Below the pieces are notes generated by a model that made no database searches, was not told the DNA's origin, and was given only the letters and a program-made list of their open reading frames with translations. DNA of 64,000 nt from Bacillus luti (GTDB taxonomy: Bacteria; Bacillota; Bacilli; Bacillales; Bacillaceae_G). Of this stretch, positions 16,925 through 25,546 are shown piece by piece (within the stretch, counting starts at the first letter, position 1; each line of letters opens with the position of its first letter). The stretch is from assembly GCF_001884105.1 (NCBI RefSeq), contig NZ_MACI01000089.1:1-64000 (forward strand), in the 5' to 3' direction. Made by a program: the position numbers and the translations under genes.

Positions 16925-17701
16925 ATGTGGGATATAAAAGAAGAAGATTTAGATAAGTTTAGGATGACATGTAATGATCGTTTAAGTCCTGAGGGTGCTA
17001 CAGGATTTATGTTTGGAGGAATACTTTATAGTTCAATAGCCGTCTTTTCTATTATTGTATCAGGTGGTTGGGAGTACTGTATGGTTCTCCTTAACATAGG
17101 AATTGTTAAGCTAGAGGTGTTGGCATATGCTCTGCAAGTAATTTTTTTCGTGCTATATTTATTTCCAAAAGCACAATTTAAATTTCAAAAGTTACAAACA
17201 CTTGTCGTATTATTATATGCATTTCAAATGGCTACTATATTACTTACAGTTTTAGTTGTTTCTGAAATAGCTAATAATTCAATGGATCGTATTACATTGA
17301 ATTATGTATGTTTGCTATATTTAGGAGCGGTAATTTTCCATATTGTAACAACAATAGATACATTTAAATTGGCAAGTGAAGGTGCGTTTAGTATGGATGA
17401 AAGATCCGCGTCCTTTTTTAGTAAAACAAAAGGAACTATGATGAAAGTTGCTTCAATATACGCATTAATCCTTCTTATTTTGATTTATTTTCATAATGAT
17501 TATGCATTTGATACTTTTATTGGATATGTAATAGGTACTGTTTTAATGTATACGATAGCCATAGGTGCAGCTGAATTTCAGCTATTAGCGTATTGCAGAT
17601 TTAAATTCCCTTCATTTAACATATCATGGGAGCAACATAAAAGGGGGACTCCAAGATATCAAAAGAAAAATAAAAAAGGTAAATCGAAACGTAAGGCATA
17701 A
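16925..17701 (+). CDS. six-helix membrane protein, immunity-like (paralogue 5)
   Basis: A 258-residue copy, last in the array and closest to paralogue 1 beside the LXG effector: both have FPSFNISWEQHKR and the KKNKKGKSKRKA tail, and share most of helices 1-3. It carries DTFKLASEGAF where the others have DTFKQASEGAF. GAAGGTGAAGAG precedes the ATG. Because it resembles the effector-linked copy most, it may be a second immunity gene for the same or a closely related toxin. Confidence 0.65.
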   Translation: MWDIKEEDLDKFRMTCNDRLSPEGATGFMFGGILYSSIAVFSIIVSGGWEYCMVLLNIGIVKLEVLAYALQVIFFVLYLFPKAQFKFQKLQTLVVLLYAFQMATILLTVLVVSEIANNSMDRITLNYVCLLYLGAVIFHIVTTIDTFKLASEGAFSMDERSASFFSKTKGTMMKVASIYALILLILIYFHNDYAFDTFIGYVIGTVLMYTIAIGAAEFQLLAYCRFKFPSFNISWEQHKRGTPRYQKKNKKGKSKRKA

Positions 17702-17844
17702 AGAAAGTGCATATTGTAAGTTTTGATGGTGAAAAAGTAATAATTTATAGGAGAGTATTTGAATTACTAAAAGAAAATTCACTTATGTAAGGTGATTAGA
17801 AGATTATCTGATCGAAAATGTAGAGGGTGTAGTGTGATGATGAA

Positions 17845-18642
17845 ATGAAAACAAAAAAGGTTTCTAAACTGATTACTATCATAATAGTAATCAGTTTACT
17901 ACAAGCATGTAGTTTCTTTGAAGAAAAGATAGAGTATGAGCCATTTGTTAAGGTATTGGATGAAGGTGACATGAAAAAGGTTATGTCTGCGAGTGATGAT
18001 GGGTATGCTTTTGTAGAACAAAGAGGTATATATAGTACATATGAACAAAAAGAAGATGGAGAGCATAGAAAAACAATCTATCAAACTTCGGAAGGAATAT
18101 ATAATACGAAAGATAAAAGTTTATATGGAAACACAACACAAGAAGTTACTTCAGCAGTAGACAGCAAAGATAATAAAAAAGAAGGTGTTTATCGTACCAA
18201 TATTATGTATAAAAATGGACAGGTGAAAAGTCCGGATTCAAATCTGGATGTTTCATACGTAAACTTAATCGTTGATCGTTTAAAAGGAATAGGGAAACTA
18301 AAGATGAAGCCCGGAGATGATATAAAAAAGTTTGATCAACCTAGTACAGTTGGATATAAACTAAATGAATCAGAGTTTCAGAGTATTGTTAATGATACGT
18401 TGAAAATACAATATGATGAATATGATGGTGGATCGATTGTACTGCATATAGATTCTAAAGATGGTTCAGAGCAGATATTGGAAGTAAGTATTGTAATAAA
18501 TTATAAGAAGCGAAATGATGAAGGTAAGTTAGTAGAATATATATCACAAATACATACATCTTTTGATAGTCACCAAGGTAATAATCAGGATGCGAGACAG
18601 GAATATATTGATTTTAAAGCACAGTATAATAAGAAGCAGTAA
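17845..18642 (+). CDS. lipoprotein, unknown (DUF3952-like)
   Basis: A 265-residue predicted lipoprotein: basic MKTKKVSK, a hydrophobic core, and lipobox SLLQAC with Cys at residue 22, followed by a polar, Lys/Glu-rich domain of about 240 residues that should sit on the outer face of the membrane. It recalls the B. cereus-group DUF3952 lipoproteins, but that name is from memory. Ribosome-site complementarity is weak (GAGGGTG 15 bases before the ATG); no other start is open in frame. A broken copy lies before the array, so the lipoprotein and six-helix genes seem to duplicate together. It could shield the outer face against effectors; this is a guess. Confidence 0.65.
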   Translation: MKTKKVSKLITIIIVISLLQACSFFEEKIEYEPFVKVLDEGDMKKVMSASDDGYAFVEQRGIYSTYEQKEDGEHRKTIYQTSEGIYNTKDKSLYGNTTQEVTSAVDSKDNKKEGVYRTNIMYKNGQVKSPDSNLDVSYVNLIVDRLKGIGKLKMKPGDDIKKFDQPSTVGYKLNESEFQSIVNDTLKIQYDEYDGGSIVLHIDSKDGSEQILEVSIVINYKKRNDEGKLVEYISQIHTSFDSHQGNNQDARQEYIDFKAQYNKKQ

Positions 18643-18736
18643 TATTAAGAAGGGCATTTGCACGTAAAGATAATAGCGACATAAGTGTGATAAATGTTTC
18701 ATAAATATTTCTATTTGTCGTGGAAAGAATTTGAGA

Positions 18737-18792
18737 ATAAACAGGTAGCCCCAATTGCTGGAGTAGATGCAACAATTGGGGCTACCCGTTTA
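18737..18792. terminator. strong bidirectional terminator
   Basis: Near-perfect inverted repeat GGTAGCCCCAATTG / CAATTGGGGCTACC, extended outward by ATAAAC / GTTTAT, with a 15-base loop. It separates the lipoprotein gene from the convergent acetyltransferase gene. Confidence 0.7.
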
Positions 18793-18938
18793 TATTTAGT
18801 TTGAATGCATAACATTTTTTAGTTAGAGTCATCGCTTCGCAAGTAGTTTTTTCATCTTCATAATAACGGTGTGAAGTTTTTGTATAATCTGCTTGTATTG
18901 CTAAGTTACAACTATTTTCGCTTATAGAGTACCTCTTA

Positions 18939-19724
18939 TTATCGATACATCGTCCACATCCCAATGTCTTTAAACCCTAGACGTTTATAAATTCGTCCAG
19001 CAGCTGGATTGTTATAGAATAAACAAAGTGTTCGGCCTTCTTTCGTAAAGTCTTGAATCATTTTTTGTAATATGAGTGAAGCATATCCGCTCCCTCGGTA
19101 ATTCGGGTGTGTACATACACCAACTACCATTGCGGATAATGAATTTTCAGCGGAAGTAGAGGCGGATGCGATGATTGCACCGTCTTTTTCAATATAATAA
19201 GTACGTCCTGTATTTGTGGCGAGAGCTTGTCTTAATATTTTCTCTGATTCATTAGCAGTCGGGAATTCAGCGATGTTACTTCGTAATTGCATAATTCGCT
19301 CTACATCATCTAGTGACGCAAGTTTAATCGTTTCATGAATAGGCGTGTCAGGTAAGCTGTTGCCATTTAGACATTCACAAAAATACATTTCATTTTTCGT
19401 ACCTAGCTGTATACTTGAAACGGTTTCAAATCGTTCAACAATAGTTGACTTACCAGAGAGTTTCAGCGGCTTATATGCGGAAAGAAATGCCTCATAGTCA
19501 GAGGCGGCAAATTCTTCTTTACTATATGGGATAAATGAATCGTGGAAGCGGAGTAAAATTGATTTTAATGTTCTATCCTCTTTAAATACTCCCCATAGTT
19601 CTTGGGAATCTGTATCATAACCGAAAGCTTCTATATCCCCAATAATAAACAAGTTAAGGGCGGCTTCTTCTTTTAAGTAAGCGAATACTTGTTCATGATC
19701 TTTCTTTGTTAATTTTCGCATCAT
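18939..19724 (-). CDS. GNAT family N-acetyltransferase
   Basis: A 261-residue protein with an N-terminal extension of about 130 residues and a C-terminal GNAT domain. The acetyl-CoA site is visible as VGVCTHPNYRGSGYASLIL (about 205-223), followed by the LCLFYNNPAAGRIYKRLGF segment typical of the fold's last helix and strand. The substrate cannot be told. AAGGGG stands before the tandem ATGs. It is a single gene, transcribed away from ytfJ. Confidence 0.85.
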   Translation of the reverse strand: MMRKLTKKDHEQVFAYLKEEAALNLFIIGDIEAFGYDTDSQELWGVFKEDRTLKSILLRFHDSFIPYSKEEFAASDYEAFLSAYKPLKLSGKSTIVERFETVSSIQLGTKNEMYFCECLNGNSLPDTPIHETIKLASLDDVERIMQLRSNIAEFPTANESEKILRQALATNTGRTYYIEKDGAIIASASTSAENSLSAMVVGVCTHPNYRGSGYASLILQKMIQDFTKEGRTLCLFYNNPAAGRIYKRLGFKDIGMWTMYR

Positions 19725-19856
19725 AACGAATTGGCCCCTTTTTTATTTTTTCTAAATATTACAACTTAAGTTTTTTGAAATCAATATAAAATTTTATGTT
19801 TAGTTCACCAACTTTCGGAAAAACTAGGAAAGATATGACAAAGGAGGTTATGAACG

Positions 19857-20282
19857 GTGGATCATCCAATTCAAGGGTTAATGAAAGCAGCAATGGAAAA
19901 TTTAAAAGAAATGGTCGATGTGAATACGATTGTTGGAGAGCCTGTTCAAACGGCTGACGGTGGTGTGGTGTTAACTGTTTCTAAGGTCGCTTTCGGTTTT
20001 GGAGCAGGAGGTTCGGATTTCCAAACGAATGATGGTCAAAGAGCGAACGGTACCCCTGCATTTGGCGGAGGGAGCGCGGGTGGTGTTTCTATTACACCAG
20101 TAGCATTTCTTGTGGTGAATAAAGATGGAGTGAATATTCTTCATTTACAAAATGCGACACATTTAGCAGAAAAAATGATTGAATTAGCTCCACAAACAAT
20201 CGATAAAATTCAATCGATGTTCCAAAAAGATGAAAAGAAAGATGGAAATCATCACCCTCAAAACCCAGATGAAATCCTTTAA
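19857..20282 (+). CDS. ytfJ: GerW-family sporulation protein YtfJ
   Basis: A 141-residue protein of the GerW/YtfJ family, made in the forespore and linked to spore germination in Bacillus. Seen: the N-terminal helix HPIQGLMKAAMENLKEM, the central VGEPVQTADG strand, a glycine-rich FGFGAGGSDF turn and the later GGSAGGVSITPVAFLVV segment, all family hallmarks, then an acidic-basic tail. The start is GTG 19857 behind a strong AAAGGAGGT eight bases upstream. Family members are usually of this length. A terminator follows at once, so it is monocistronic. Confidence 0.9.
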   Translation: MDHPIQGLMKAAMENLKEMVDVNTIVGEPVQTADGGVVLTVSKVAFGFGAGGSDFQTNDGQRANGTPAFGGGSAGGVSITPVAFLVVNKDGVNILHLQNATHLAEKMIELAPQTIDKIQSMFQKDEKKDGNHHPQNPDEIL

Positions 20283-20312
20283 AAACACCTGCTTATGAGC
20301 GGGTGTTTTTTC
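20281..20312 (+). terminator. rho-independent terminator of ytfJ
   Basis: Hairpin AAAAACACC-TGC / GC-GGGTGTTTTT with a T run, overlapping the ytfJ stop codon. Confidence 0.75.
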
Positions 20313-20442
20313 TTGTAATCAGTATGTAATAAAACACATGAAATTGTAAATAGTTTTTGAAGTTTTTTCTATGTTTCTAAAATTTTTCATGTTAAAATAT
20401 GCTATAGAATTGAAACATACAAAACGAAGGTGGCTAGGTGCT

Positions 20443-21219
20443 TTGTCTGGAGGATCTGACCAAGTAAAGAATATGATATATATTAATGGTAATCGTCGGG
20501 GTCATTGTTTTATTACATCAGGAATTACGTTTAAAGAGTTTGCAAGTAACATCCCTTCACCGCTTCATCAAGTGTTGCTTTTGAAGCATAACTTTGAATG
20601 GACAGATTTTCATTATCATACTTTATTTGAATATGTTGAGGAAGAAAATATACATAAGTTAATTCAAGCAGAGATTGATGAATTTGATGAATTTTGTTGG
20701 GTAGATTTTGATGATGCAAGCGATTTAGATGAATTAGAGCCAAAAGAAATTGCAGAGCTTTTATATTTGGCTCACAAAAAAGAACCACTTGCTAGAACAT
20801 TCTTTCCGCTATTGAAAAATAGATTTGTTTATTTTTCACATGATGACGGGTGGTACAACAAAGTGTACTATCGTAGAATTGCTGATTTTGTAGGAATGTT
20901 AAGTAAAGTCATTCCTTATAAACTCGGTGCTTTCGGTAAGAAACGTTTTTCTTTCTTCCAAAAATCCAAAATTTTCCCAGCGATTTCGAAAGAAGTGATC
21001 ATGGGGCTTCTTCCATTAATGGAAGATGGTCTTTATATTGATCTGGCAGGGAAGATTGAGTCAAGAAGAGGTCTTGAAATTCCGGTATATGTAGTTGGTT
21101 CGTATGAAAGTACGGATGAGGTTCTAGATAATATTGATGAATTGAAAGAAGAAGCAACAGAGACAGGTTGGCTCATTTTTGATAAGAAAGAACAAGAGTG
21201 GCAATGGGTTGTGGACTAA
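20443..21219 (+). CDS. conserved protein of unknown function
   Basis: A soluble protein of about 258 residues with an acidic middle (FDEFCWVDFDDASDLDELEP) and no signal peptide or membrane segment. The frame is open from ATG 20371, but no ribosome site precedes that codon; TTG 20443 lies 10 bases after GAAGGTGG and gives MSGGSDQVKNMIY, so it was preferred, while ATG 20473 is also possible. The C-terminal half has a strand-rich VYVVGSYES segment. I do not recognise a family or reaction. A terminator starts at the stop codon. Confidence 0.6.
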   Translation: MSGGSDQVKNMIYINGNRRGHCFITSGITFKEFASNIPSPLHQVLLLKHNFEWTDFHYHTLFEYVEEENIHKLIQAEIDEFDEFCWVDFDDASDLDELEPKEIAELLYLAHKKEPLARTFFPLLKNRFVYFSHDDGWYNKVYYRRIADFVGMLSKVIPYKLGAFGKKRFSFFQKSKIFPAISKEVIMGLLPLMEDGLYIDLAGKIESRRGLEIPVYVVGSYESTDEVLDNIDELKEEATETGWLIFDKKEQEWQWVVD

Positions 21220-21254
21220 GAAAACTTGGCGCATGAAGTCAAGTTTTCTTGTCT
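21218..21254 (+). terminator. rho-independent terminator
   Basis: Perfect 11-base inverted repeat AAGAAAACTTG / CAAGTTTTCTT with an 11-base loop, ending in GTCTTTTG. It overlaps the stop of the preceding gene and lies just upstream of the next ribosome site. Confidence 0.7.
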
Positions 21255-21270
21255 TTTGAAAGGAGAACAA

Positions 21271-21591
21271 ATGAACAAATATTATACAATTGTGGGTATT
21301 GTAAGTATTATTCTCGTAGCGATATTACTTATAACTTGTCCGAAAGAATCAGATTTCAAATTGTATCTAGAAGATAAGTATGCATTGAAATGTAATGAGG
21401 ATAGCTTTGAATGCACGCAAAATGTAGATGAAAAAAAAGAGAAATTGCAGTTTGAAGGTATTGATACACGAAATGGTGTTTTCTTTATGACTGTAAAGCA
21501 AACATATAAAACTGAAGCTGGGGTTACGAAAGAATACAGCGGAGTAGGGATGTTTGGTACATTTCTTTTTGTTTCAGAGAAGACTTTCTAG
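21271..21591 (+). CDS. small membrane-anchored or secreted protein, unknown
   Basis: A 106-residue protein with an N-terminal hydrophobic segment (about 5-23) and a soluble domain of about 80 residues containing three cysteines (positions near 24, 38 and 46). The ATG at 21271 was chosen over an in-frame ATG 45 bases upstream because AAAGGAG lies directly before it. It resembles small DUF3139-type proteins in layout, but the match is not certain. Confidence 0.6.
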   Translation: MNKYYTIVGIVSIILVAILLITCPKESDFKLYLEDKYALKCNEDSFECTQNVDEKKEKLQFEGIDTRNGVFFMTVKQTYKTEAGVTKEYSGVGMFGTFLFVSEKTF

Positions 21592-21611
21592 TAATAGAAG
21601 GTCTTTTTTTT
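21580..21611 (+). terminator. rho-independent terminator
   Basis: AGACTTTCTA / TAGAAGGTCT with a 4-base loop and a run of eight Ts; the stop codon of the preceding gene is inside the stem. Confidence 0.7.
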
Positions 21612-21660
21612 ATGCGTATGTTCATATAGATGGAGTAAGACAAGCATAGGAGGGATATCG

Positions 21661-21873
21661 ATGAAAAAAGAATGTATTGTTTGTGGTGGAGAAGAGTTTT
21701 TCACTTCAACGTTATATGCACGTACGAAACAAGATTGGGCATATGCACCTAACATGTATCGATTTGAAAAAGTGTTTATTGAGCATCGGGATGAAGAAAA
21801 TTATCCGGTCTTTCAAGAAATTACAGCGAAGCATTGTTGTGGATGCGGTCATATTATGTTGTATCATGAATGA
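21661..21873 (+). CDS. small zinc-ribbon-like protein, unknown
   Basis: A 70-residue protein with an N-terminal CIVCGG pair and a C-terminal HCCGCGH pair, enough to bind one zinc ion in a ribbon fold. The middle is aromatic and acidic. Function unknown; it may be a nucleic-acid or protein-binding module. AGGAGGGATATCG precedes the ATG and a terminator follows directly. Confidence 0.65.
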   Translation: MKKECIVCGGEEFFTSTLYARTKQDWAYAPNMYRFEKVFIEHRDEENYPVFQEITAKHCCGCGHIMLYHE

Positions 21874-21905
21874 ACACACCAAGTATAACTTGGTGTGTTT
21901 TTTTA
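21873..21905. terminator. bidirectional terminator
   Basis: AACACACCAAGT / ACTTGGTGTGTT with a short loop and T run on the plus strand; it serves the zinc-ribbon gene and touches the end of the convergent membrane-protein gene. Confidence 0.7.
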
Positions 21906-22241
21906 AAACGCTGACAAAGCAAGCGGATAAAGCAAAGTAAATAAAACAGAAAAACTACCAAAACCAATTGCTGTATACCCGAGTGTTCTCGCTCCGAAAT
22001 TGACAGCTAATAAGCCAATTAAAATCGCAAGAGAGCCGAGTGTAACAGGATAAAAAGCGATGGAGAATAACGAAAGAAATAAAGCGACATAGCCAACCAT
22101 TGCACCGGTATTGGTACCTTCTATTTCATTTGCAATTTCTTTCCGTTTATGTCTAATTGGAATGCCTGCTGGTGATATTTCAGCTGCATACTCTTCGTGT
22201 TTTTCACCACTTTTAAAATGATGATTTCTCTTTCTTCGCAT
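21903..22241 (-). CDS. small membrane protein, unknown
   Basis: A 112-residue protein with a basic, polar N-terminal half and about three hydrophobic helices in the C-terminal 65 residues (starting near GAMVGYVALFLSLFSIAFY). The upstream in-frame ATG at 22247 abuts the GAGAGGG ribosome site, so the ATG at 22241, six bases further, is the likely start. No family is certain; the helix arrangement recalls DUF4190-type proteins. Confidence 0.6.
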   Translation of the reverse strand: MRRKRNHHFKSGEKHEEYAAEISPAGIPIRHKRKEIANEIEGTNTGAMVGYVALFLSLFSIAFYPVTLGSLAILIGLLAVNFGARTLGYTAIGFGSFSVLFTLLYPLALSAF

Positions 22242-22445
22242 GTACATCCCTCTCTTTCAATTGGGTGTACCTATAGTATCTGTCATCAGGAGAAGAACAT
22301 GAGTATGAGTTAAACCCAAGTAAAGCAAAAATTGGAGAATAGAGATTCTAACTTTAGCTTGTACATCTCCTAATGAAGATAAACAGGAATTTTGGAAAAT
22401 GATGTAGAATGAAATGAATGATAATACGTGAAGGTAGGGGAATGT

Positions 22446-23126
22446 ATGACGAAATTTAATTGGCACGAATCAGCAGAGAAGAAATGGGATAGTAGTGCAG
22501 AGTTTTGGAATCAAAATAGTCAAGAGATGTGGGACAGTGGTAGCAGAAGTACAATTATTCCATTTTTTGAGCAGTACGTGGAAAAAGAAGCTCAAGTGCT
22601 CGATGTTGGTTGTGGTGATGGATACGGTACATATAAATTAAGTGGATCGGGTTATAAAGCAGTTGGAGTAGATTTATCGGAAGTAATGATTCAAAAAGGT
22701 AAAGAGCGCGGAGAAGGCCCAAATTTATCTTTTGTGAAAGGGGATCTTTCTTCCTTACCTTTTGAAAATGAACAATTTGAAGCGATTATGGCGATTAATT
22801 CATTGGAATGGACCGAGAATCCATTATTAGCATTAGATGAAATAAAGCGTGTTTTAAAGACAGAGGGCTATGCATGTATTGCGATTTTAGGACCGACAGC
22901 AAAGCCTCGAGAGAACAGTTATCCTCGTTTATACGGCAAAGACGTTGTTTGTAATACGATGATGCCTTGGGAATTTGAACAGTTAGCGAAAGAACAAGGT
23001 TTTGAAGTTGTAGATGGCATCGGTGTGTATAAGCGCGGAGTAAATGAGAAGATGTTAGGTCAACTACCTACAGAGTTACAACAATCATTAACATTCTTAT
23101 GGGTATTTATGTTAAAAAACGTATAA
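22446..23126 (+). CDS. class I SAM-dependent methyltransferase
   Basis: A 226-residue protein with the Rossmann-fold methyltransferase core: motif I VLDVGCGDGYGTYKL (about 50-64), acidic motif II region VGVDLSEVM, and motif IV AIMAINSLEW. The substrate cannot be told; the type 11 methyltransferase pattern is shared by small-molecule and quinone enzymes. The start is ATG 22446, six bases after AGGGG, not the in-frame GTG at 22428. It lies just upstream of fhs, without an obvious shared transcript. Confidence 0.85.
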   Translation: MTKFNWHESAEKKWDSSAEFWNQNSQEMWDSGSRSTIIPFFEQYVEKEAQVLDVGCGDGYGTYKLSGSGYKAVGVDLSEVMIQKGKERGEGPNLSFVKGDLSSLPFENEQFEAIMAINSLEWTENPLLALDEIKRVLKTEGYACIAILGPTAKPRENSYPRLYGKDVVCNTMMPWEFEQLAKEQGFEVVDGIGVYKRGVNEKMLGQLPTELQQSLTFLWVFMLKNV

Positions 23127-23220
23127 AGAAAAGAAAGAATTTTTAGGAGGTAAATAAGTGCAGAAAATACAAAAAACTGATACAATATCATCAGAACCAA
23201 TTAAAGGGGGACTAGGGTAT

Positions 23221-24909
23221 ATGACAACTACTACAACAGTTAAATCTGATATTGAAATCGCACAAGAAGCAAGTATGAAAAAAATTCAAGAAATTGCAGC
23301 TGATTTAAATATTTTAGAAGATGAATTAGAGCCATACGGGCATTATAAAGGTAAGTTATCTCTTGATATTTTTAAGCGTTTACAAGATGAGAAAGACGGT
23401 AAAGTTGTTTTAGTAACAGCAATTAACCCAACTCCAGCTGGAGAAGGTAAATCAACAGTAACAGTTGGTTTAGGCCAAGCTTTTAATAAAATTGGTAAGA
23501 AAACAGTAATTGCACTTCGCGAACCATCTCTTGGACCGACGATGGGACTAAAGGGCGGAGCAGCAGGTGGCGGTTTTTCACAAGTCGTACCAATGGAAGA
23601 CATTAACCTTCACTTTACTGGAGATATTCATGCGATTACAACTGCCAATAACGCGTTAGCGGCGTTTATTGATAATCATATCCAACAAGGAAATACACTT
23701 GGAATTGATACGCGTAAAATCGTTTGGAAACGCTGTGTTGACTTAAATGATCGTGCCCTTCGTAACGTAGTAATTGGTCTTGGTGGACCAGTTCAAGGTG
23801 TACCACGTGAAGACGGTTTCGATATTACAGTAGCATCTGAAATTATGGCCGTATTCTGCCTTGCAACAGATATTCAAGATTTAAAAGCACGTCTATCTCG
23901 CATCGTAGTTGCTTATAACTTTGCAAATCAACCTGTAACGGTTAAAGATTTAGGTGTAGAAGGTGCGTTAACATTATTATTAAAAGACGCATTAAAACCG
24001 AACTTAGTACAAACGTTAGAAAATACACCAGCTATCATTCATGGCGGACCATTTGCGAATATCGCTCACGGTTGTAACAGTGTTATCGCTACTACAATGG
24101 CAGCAAAATTAGGTGATTATGTTATTACAGAAGCTGGATTCGGCGCAGATTTAGGTGCAGAGAAGTTTTTAGATATTAAAGCTCGTGCAGCTGGAATTAA
24201 GCCAGAAGCAGTTGTTATTGTTGCGACTATTCGTGCGCTTAAAATGCATGGTGGCGTAGCAAAAGATCAATTAAAAGAAGAAAATGTAGATGCATTAGCA
24301 AAAGGTATGGAAAACTTACAGAAGCATGTTGAAACAATCCAAAGCTTCGGTGTGCCTTTCGTAATTGCCATTAATAAATTCATTACAGATACAGATGCAG
24401 AAGTTGCTTACTTACAAGAGTGGTGTAATGAGCGTGGCTATGCAGTATCCTTAACGGAAGTTTGGGAGAAAGGTGGCCAAGGCGGAGTTGACCTTGCTGA
24501 GAAAGTATTAAAAGAAATCGAAAAAGGTGAGAATAACTACGCACCACTTTATGAGTTAGACTTACCATTAGAAGAAAAAATTCGTACAATTGCTCAAAAA
24601 GTATACGGCGCAAAAGATATTGAATTTGCTCCGAAAGCACGTAAGCAATTGGCTCAATATGAAGGAGAAGGCTGGAGTAACCTACCAGTTTGTATGGCGA
24701 AAACACAATACTCTCTTTCTGATGATGCAACGAAATTAGGTCGCCCATCTGACTTTATCGTTACAATTCGTGAACTAAAACCATCTATCGGTGCAGGGTT
24801 TATCGTTGCGTTAACAGGAACAATGTTAACAATGCCAGGTCTTCCAAAACAACCAGCAGCACTACAAATGGATGTAAATGAAGATGGAAAAGCAGTAGGT
24901 TTATTCTAA
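23221..24909 (+). CDS. fhs: formate-tetrahydrofolate ligase
   Basis: This cytosolic enzyme joins formate to tetrahydrofolate using ATP, giving 10-formyl-THF for purine and formyl-Met synthesis. The 562-residue frame from ATG 23221 matches family length and begins with a usual [13 protein letters not shown]. Family motifs: a P-loop-like TPAGEGKST (near residue 70), [19 protein letters not shown] (near 100), and [22 protein letters not shown] lies 12 bases upstream. An in-frame GTG at 23158 has a better-placed AGGAGGT and would add 21 residues; the shorter form fits the family. A terminator follows. Confidence 0.95.
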   Translation: MTTTTTVKSDIEIAQEASMKKIQEIAADLNILEDELEPYGHYKGKLSLDIFKRLQDEKDGKVVLVTAINPTPAGEGKSTVTVGLGQAFNKIGKKTVIALREPSLGPTMGLKGGAAGGGFSQVVPMEDINLHFTGDIHAITTANNALAAFIDNHIQQGNTLGIDTRKIVWKRCVDLNDRALRNVVIGLGGPVQGVPREDGFDITVASEIMAVFCLATDIQDLKARLSRIVVAYNFANQPVTVKDLGVEGALTLLLKDALKPNLVQTLENTPAIIHGGPFANIAHGCNSVIATTMAAKLGDYVITEAGFGADLGAEKFLDIKARAAGIKPEAVVIVATIRALKMHGGVAKDQLKEENVDALAKGMENLQKHVETIQSFGVPFVIAINKFITDTDAEVAYLQEWCNERGYAVSLTEVWEKGGQGGVDLAEKVLKEIEKGENNYAPLYELDLPLEEKIRTIAQKVYGAKDIEFAPKARKQLAQYEGEGWSNLPVCMAKTQYSLSDDATKLGRPSDFIVTIRELKPSIGAGFIVALTGTMLTMPGLPKQPAALQMDVNEDGKAVGLF

Positions 24910-24956
24910 AAGGTTGTAATTCATCTCGTTTATCTGTAAACTATATATACATCAAG

Positions 24957-24990
24957 TGGCGCCTTTCCATCGAAAGGCGCCTGTTTTTTG
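24957..24990 (+). terminator. rho-independent terminator of fhs
   Basis: GGCGCCTTTC / GAAAGGCGCC with a 4-base loop followed by GTTTTTT. The T run touches the GGAGG ribosome site of the next gene, so any read-through message would expose it. Confidence 0.8.
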
Positions 24991-24999
24991 GAGGAAATT

Positions 25000-25527
25000 A
25001 TGTTTGATCCAACTGCTTTTGATAATTTAAAAGTAATCGTAGAAGGTGCTGTTTATGATTTTGATTTACACGGGGACATTCTTGTAACAGATCGAAAGGA
25101 TATGATGGACCTTGCTTCATTAAGTCGTATATATCATATTTCATTTCAATTAACAGAACCATTCGAACCGTTAGTAGAAGCAACATTTTCACTATCTGTG
25201 GATGCAAAGAACTTGTCTGGTGAAATATTAGAAGTACCACAGTTTACACCAGGTTGTGAAATGAAGTTAGCATTTTCATTCCCGATAGAAAAACCAGAAG
25301 TAGTGTGCGAAGAAATTGAAGCTTTCATGCATTCTATATGGGGAAAAGAAAGAATGATTACGCAAAAACTTTCATACGAATATAATAAGCAAGCGATTTC
25401 ATATCATAATAAGGTAGAGGTTCTATTTCAAAAAGCGATTACAGAAGACCATGTTGATGATTTAATAGCTGTTATTTCACACATGATAGAAACGGTGCGA
25501 ACAATACAACATTTTCTTCAAAAATAG
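25000..25527 (+). CDS. conserved protein of unknown function
   Basis: A soluble 175-residue protein, beta-strand-rich in the first 110 residues and helical at the C-terminus, with no signal peptide or catalytic motif. ATG 25000 was chosen because GGAGG ends six bases before it; the in-frame ATG at 24988 has no ribosome site. It stops 19 bases before the helicase gene and is probably cotranscribed with it, so a role with RNA metabolism is possible but unproven. Confidence 0.6.
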   Translation: MFDPTAFDNLKVIVEGAVYDFDLHGDILVTDRKDMMDLASLSRIYHISFQLTEPFEPLVEATFSLSVDAKNLSGEILEVPQFTPGCEMKLAFSFPIEKPEVVCEEIEAFMHSIWGKERMITQKLSYEYNKQAISYHNKVEVLFQKAITEDHVDDLIAVISHMIETVRTIQHFLQK

Positions 25528-25546
25528 AGATAAAGGAGAAAAACAA

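Larger units (their letters stand above)
14388..17701 (+). repeat. tandem array of four ~834-bp gene units
   Basis: Four gene-plus-leader units with starts at 14424, 15257, 16089 and 16925, that is 833, 832 and 836 bases apart. The leaders also repeat: AGAATTATTTAAACTGTAT before unit 3 and ATAGAATTTTAGTG, one base apart, before units 4 and 5, each ending in GAAGGTGAAAAACTGA or GAAGGTGAAGAGTCAGG before the start. The pattern shows unequal crossing-over or tandem duplication with later divergence. Confidence 0.8.

Noticed and set aside
18782-18964. Minus-strand frame of 60 codons at the end of the acetyltransferase gene
   Set aside because: Overlaps the GNAT C-terminus in another frame and runs into the terminator; no ribosome site.
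22291-22400. ATG with AGGAG ahead of the methyltransferase gene
   Set aside because: Frame closes after four codons and no shifted frame gives a recognisable protein.
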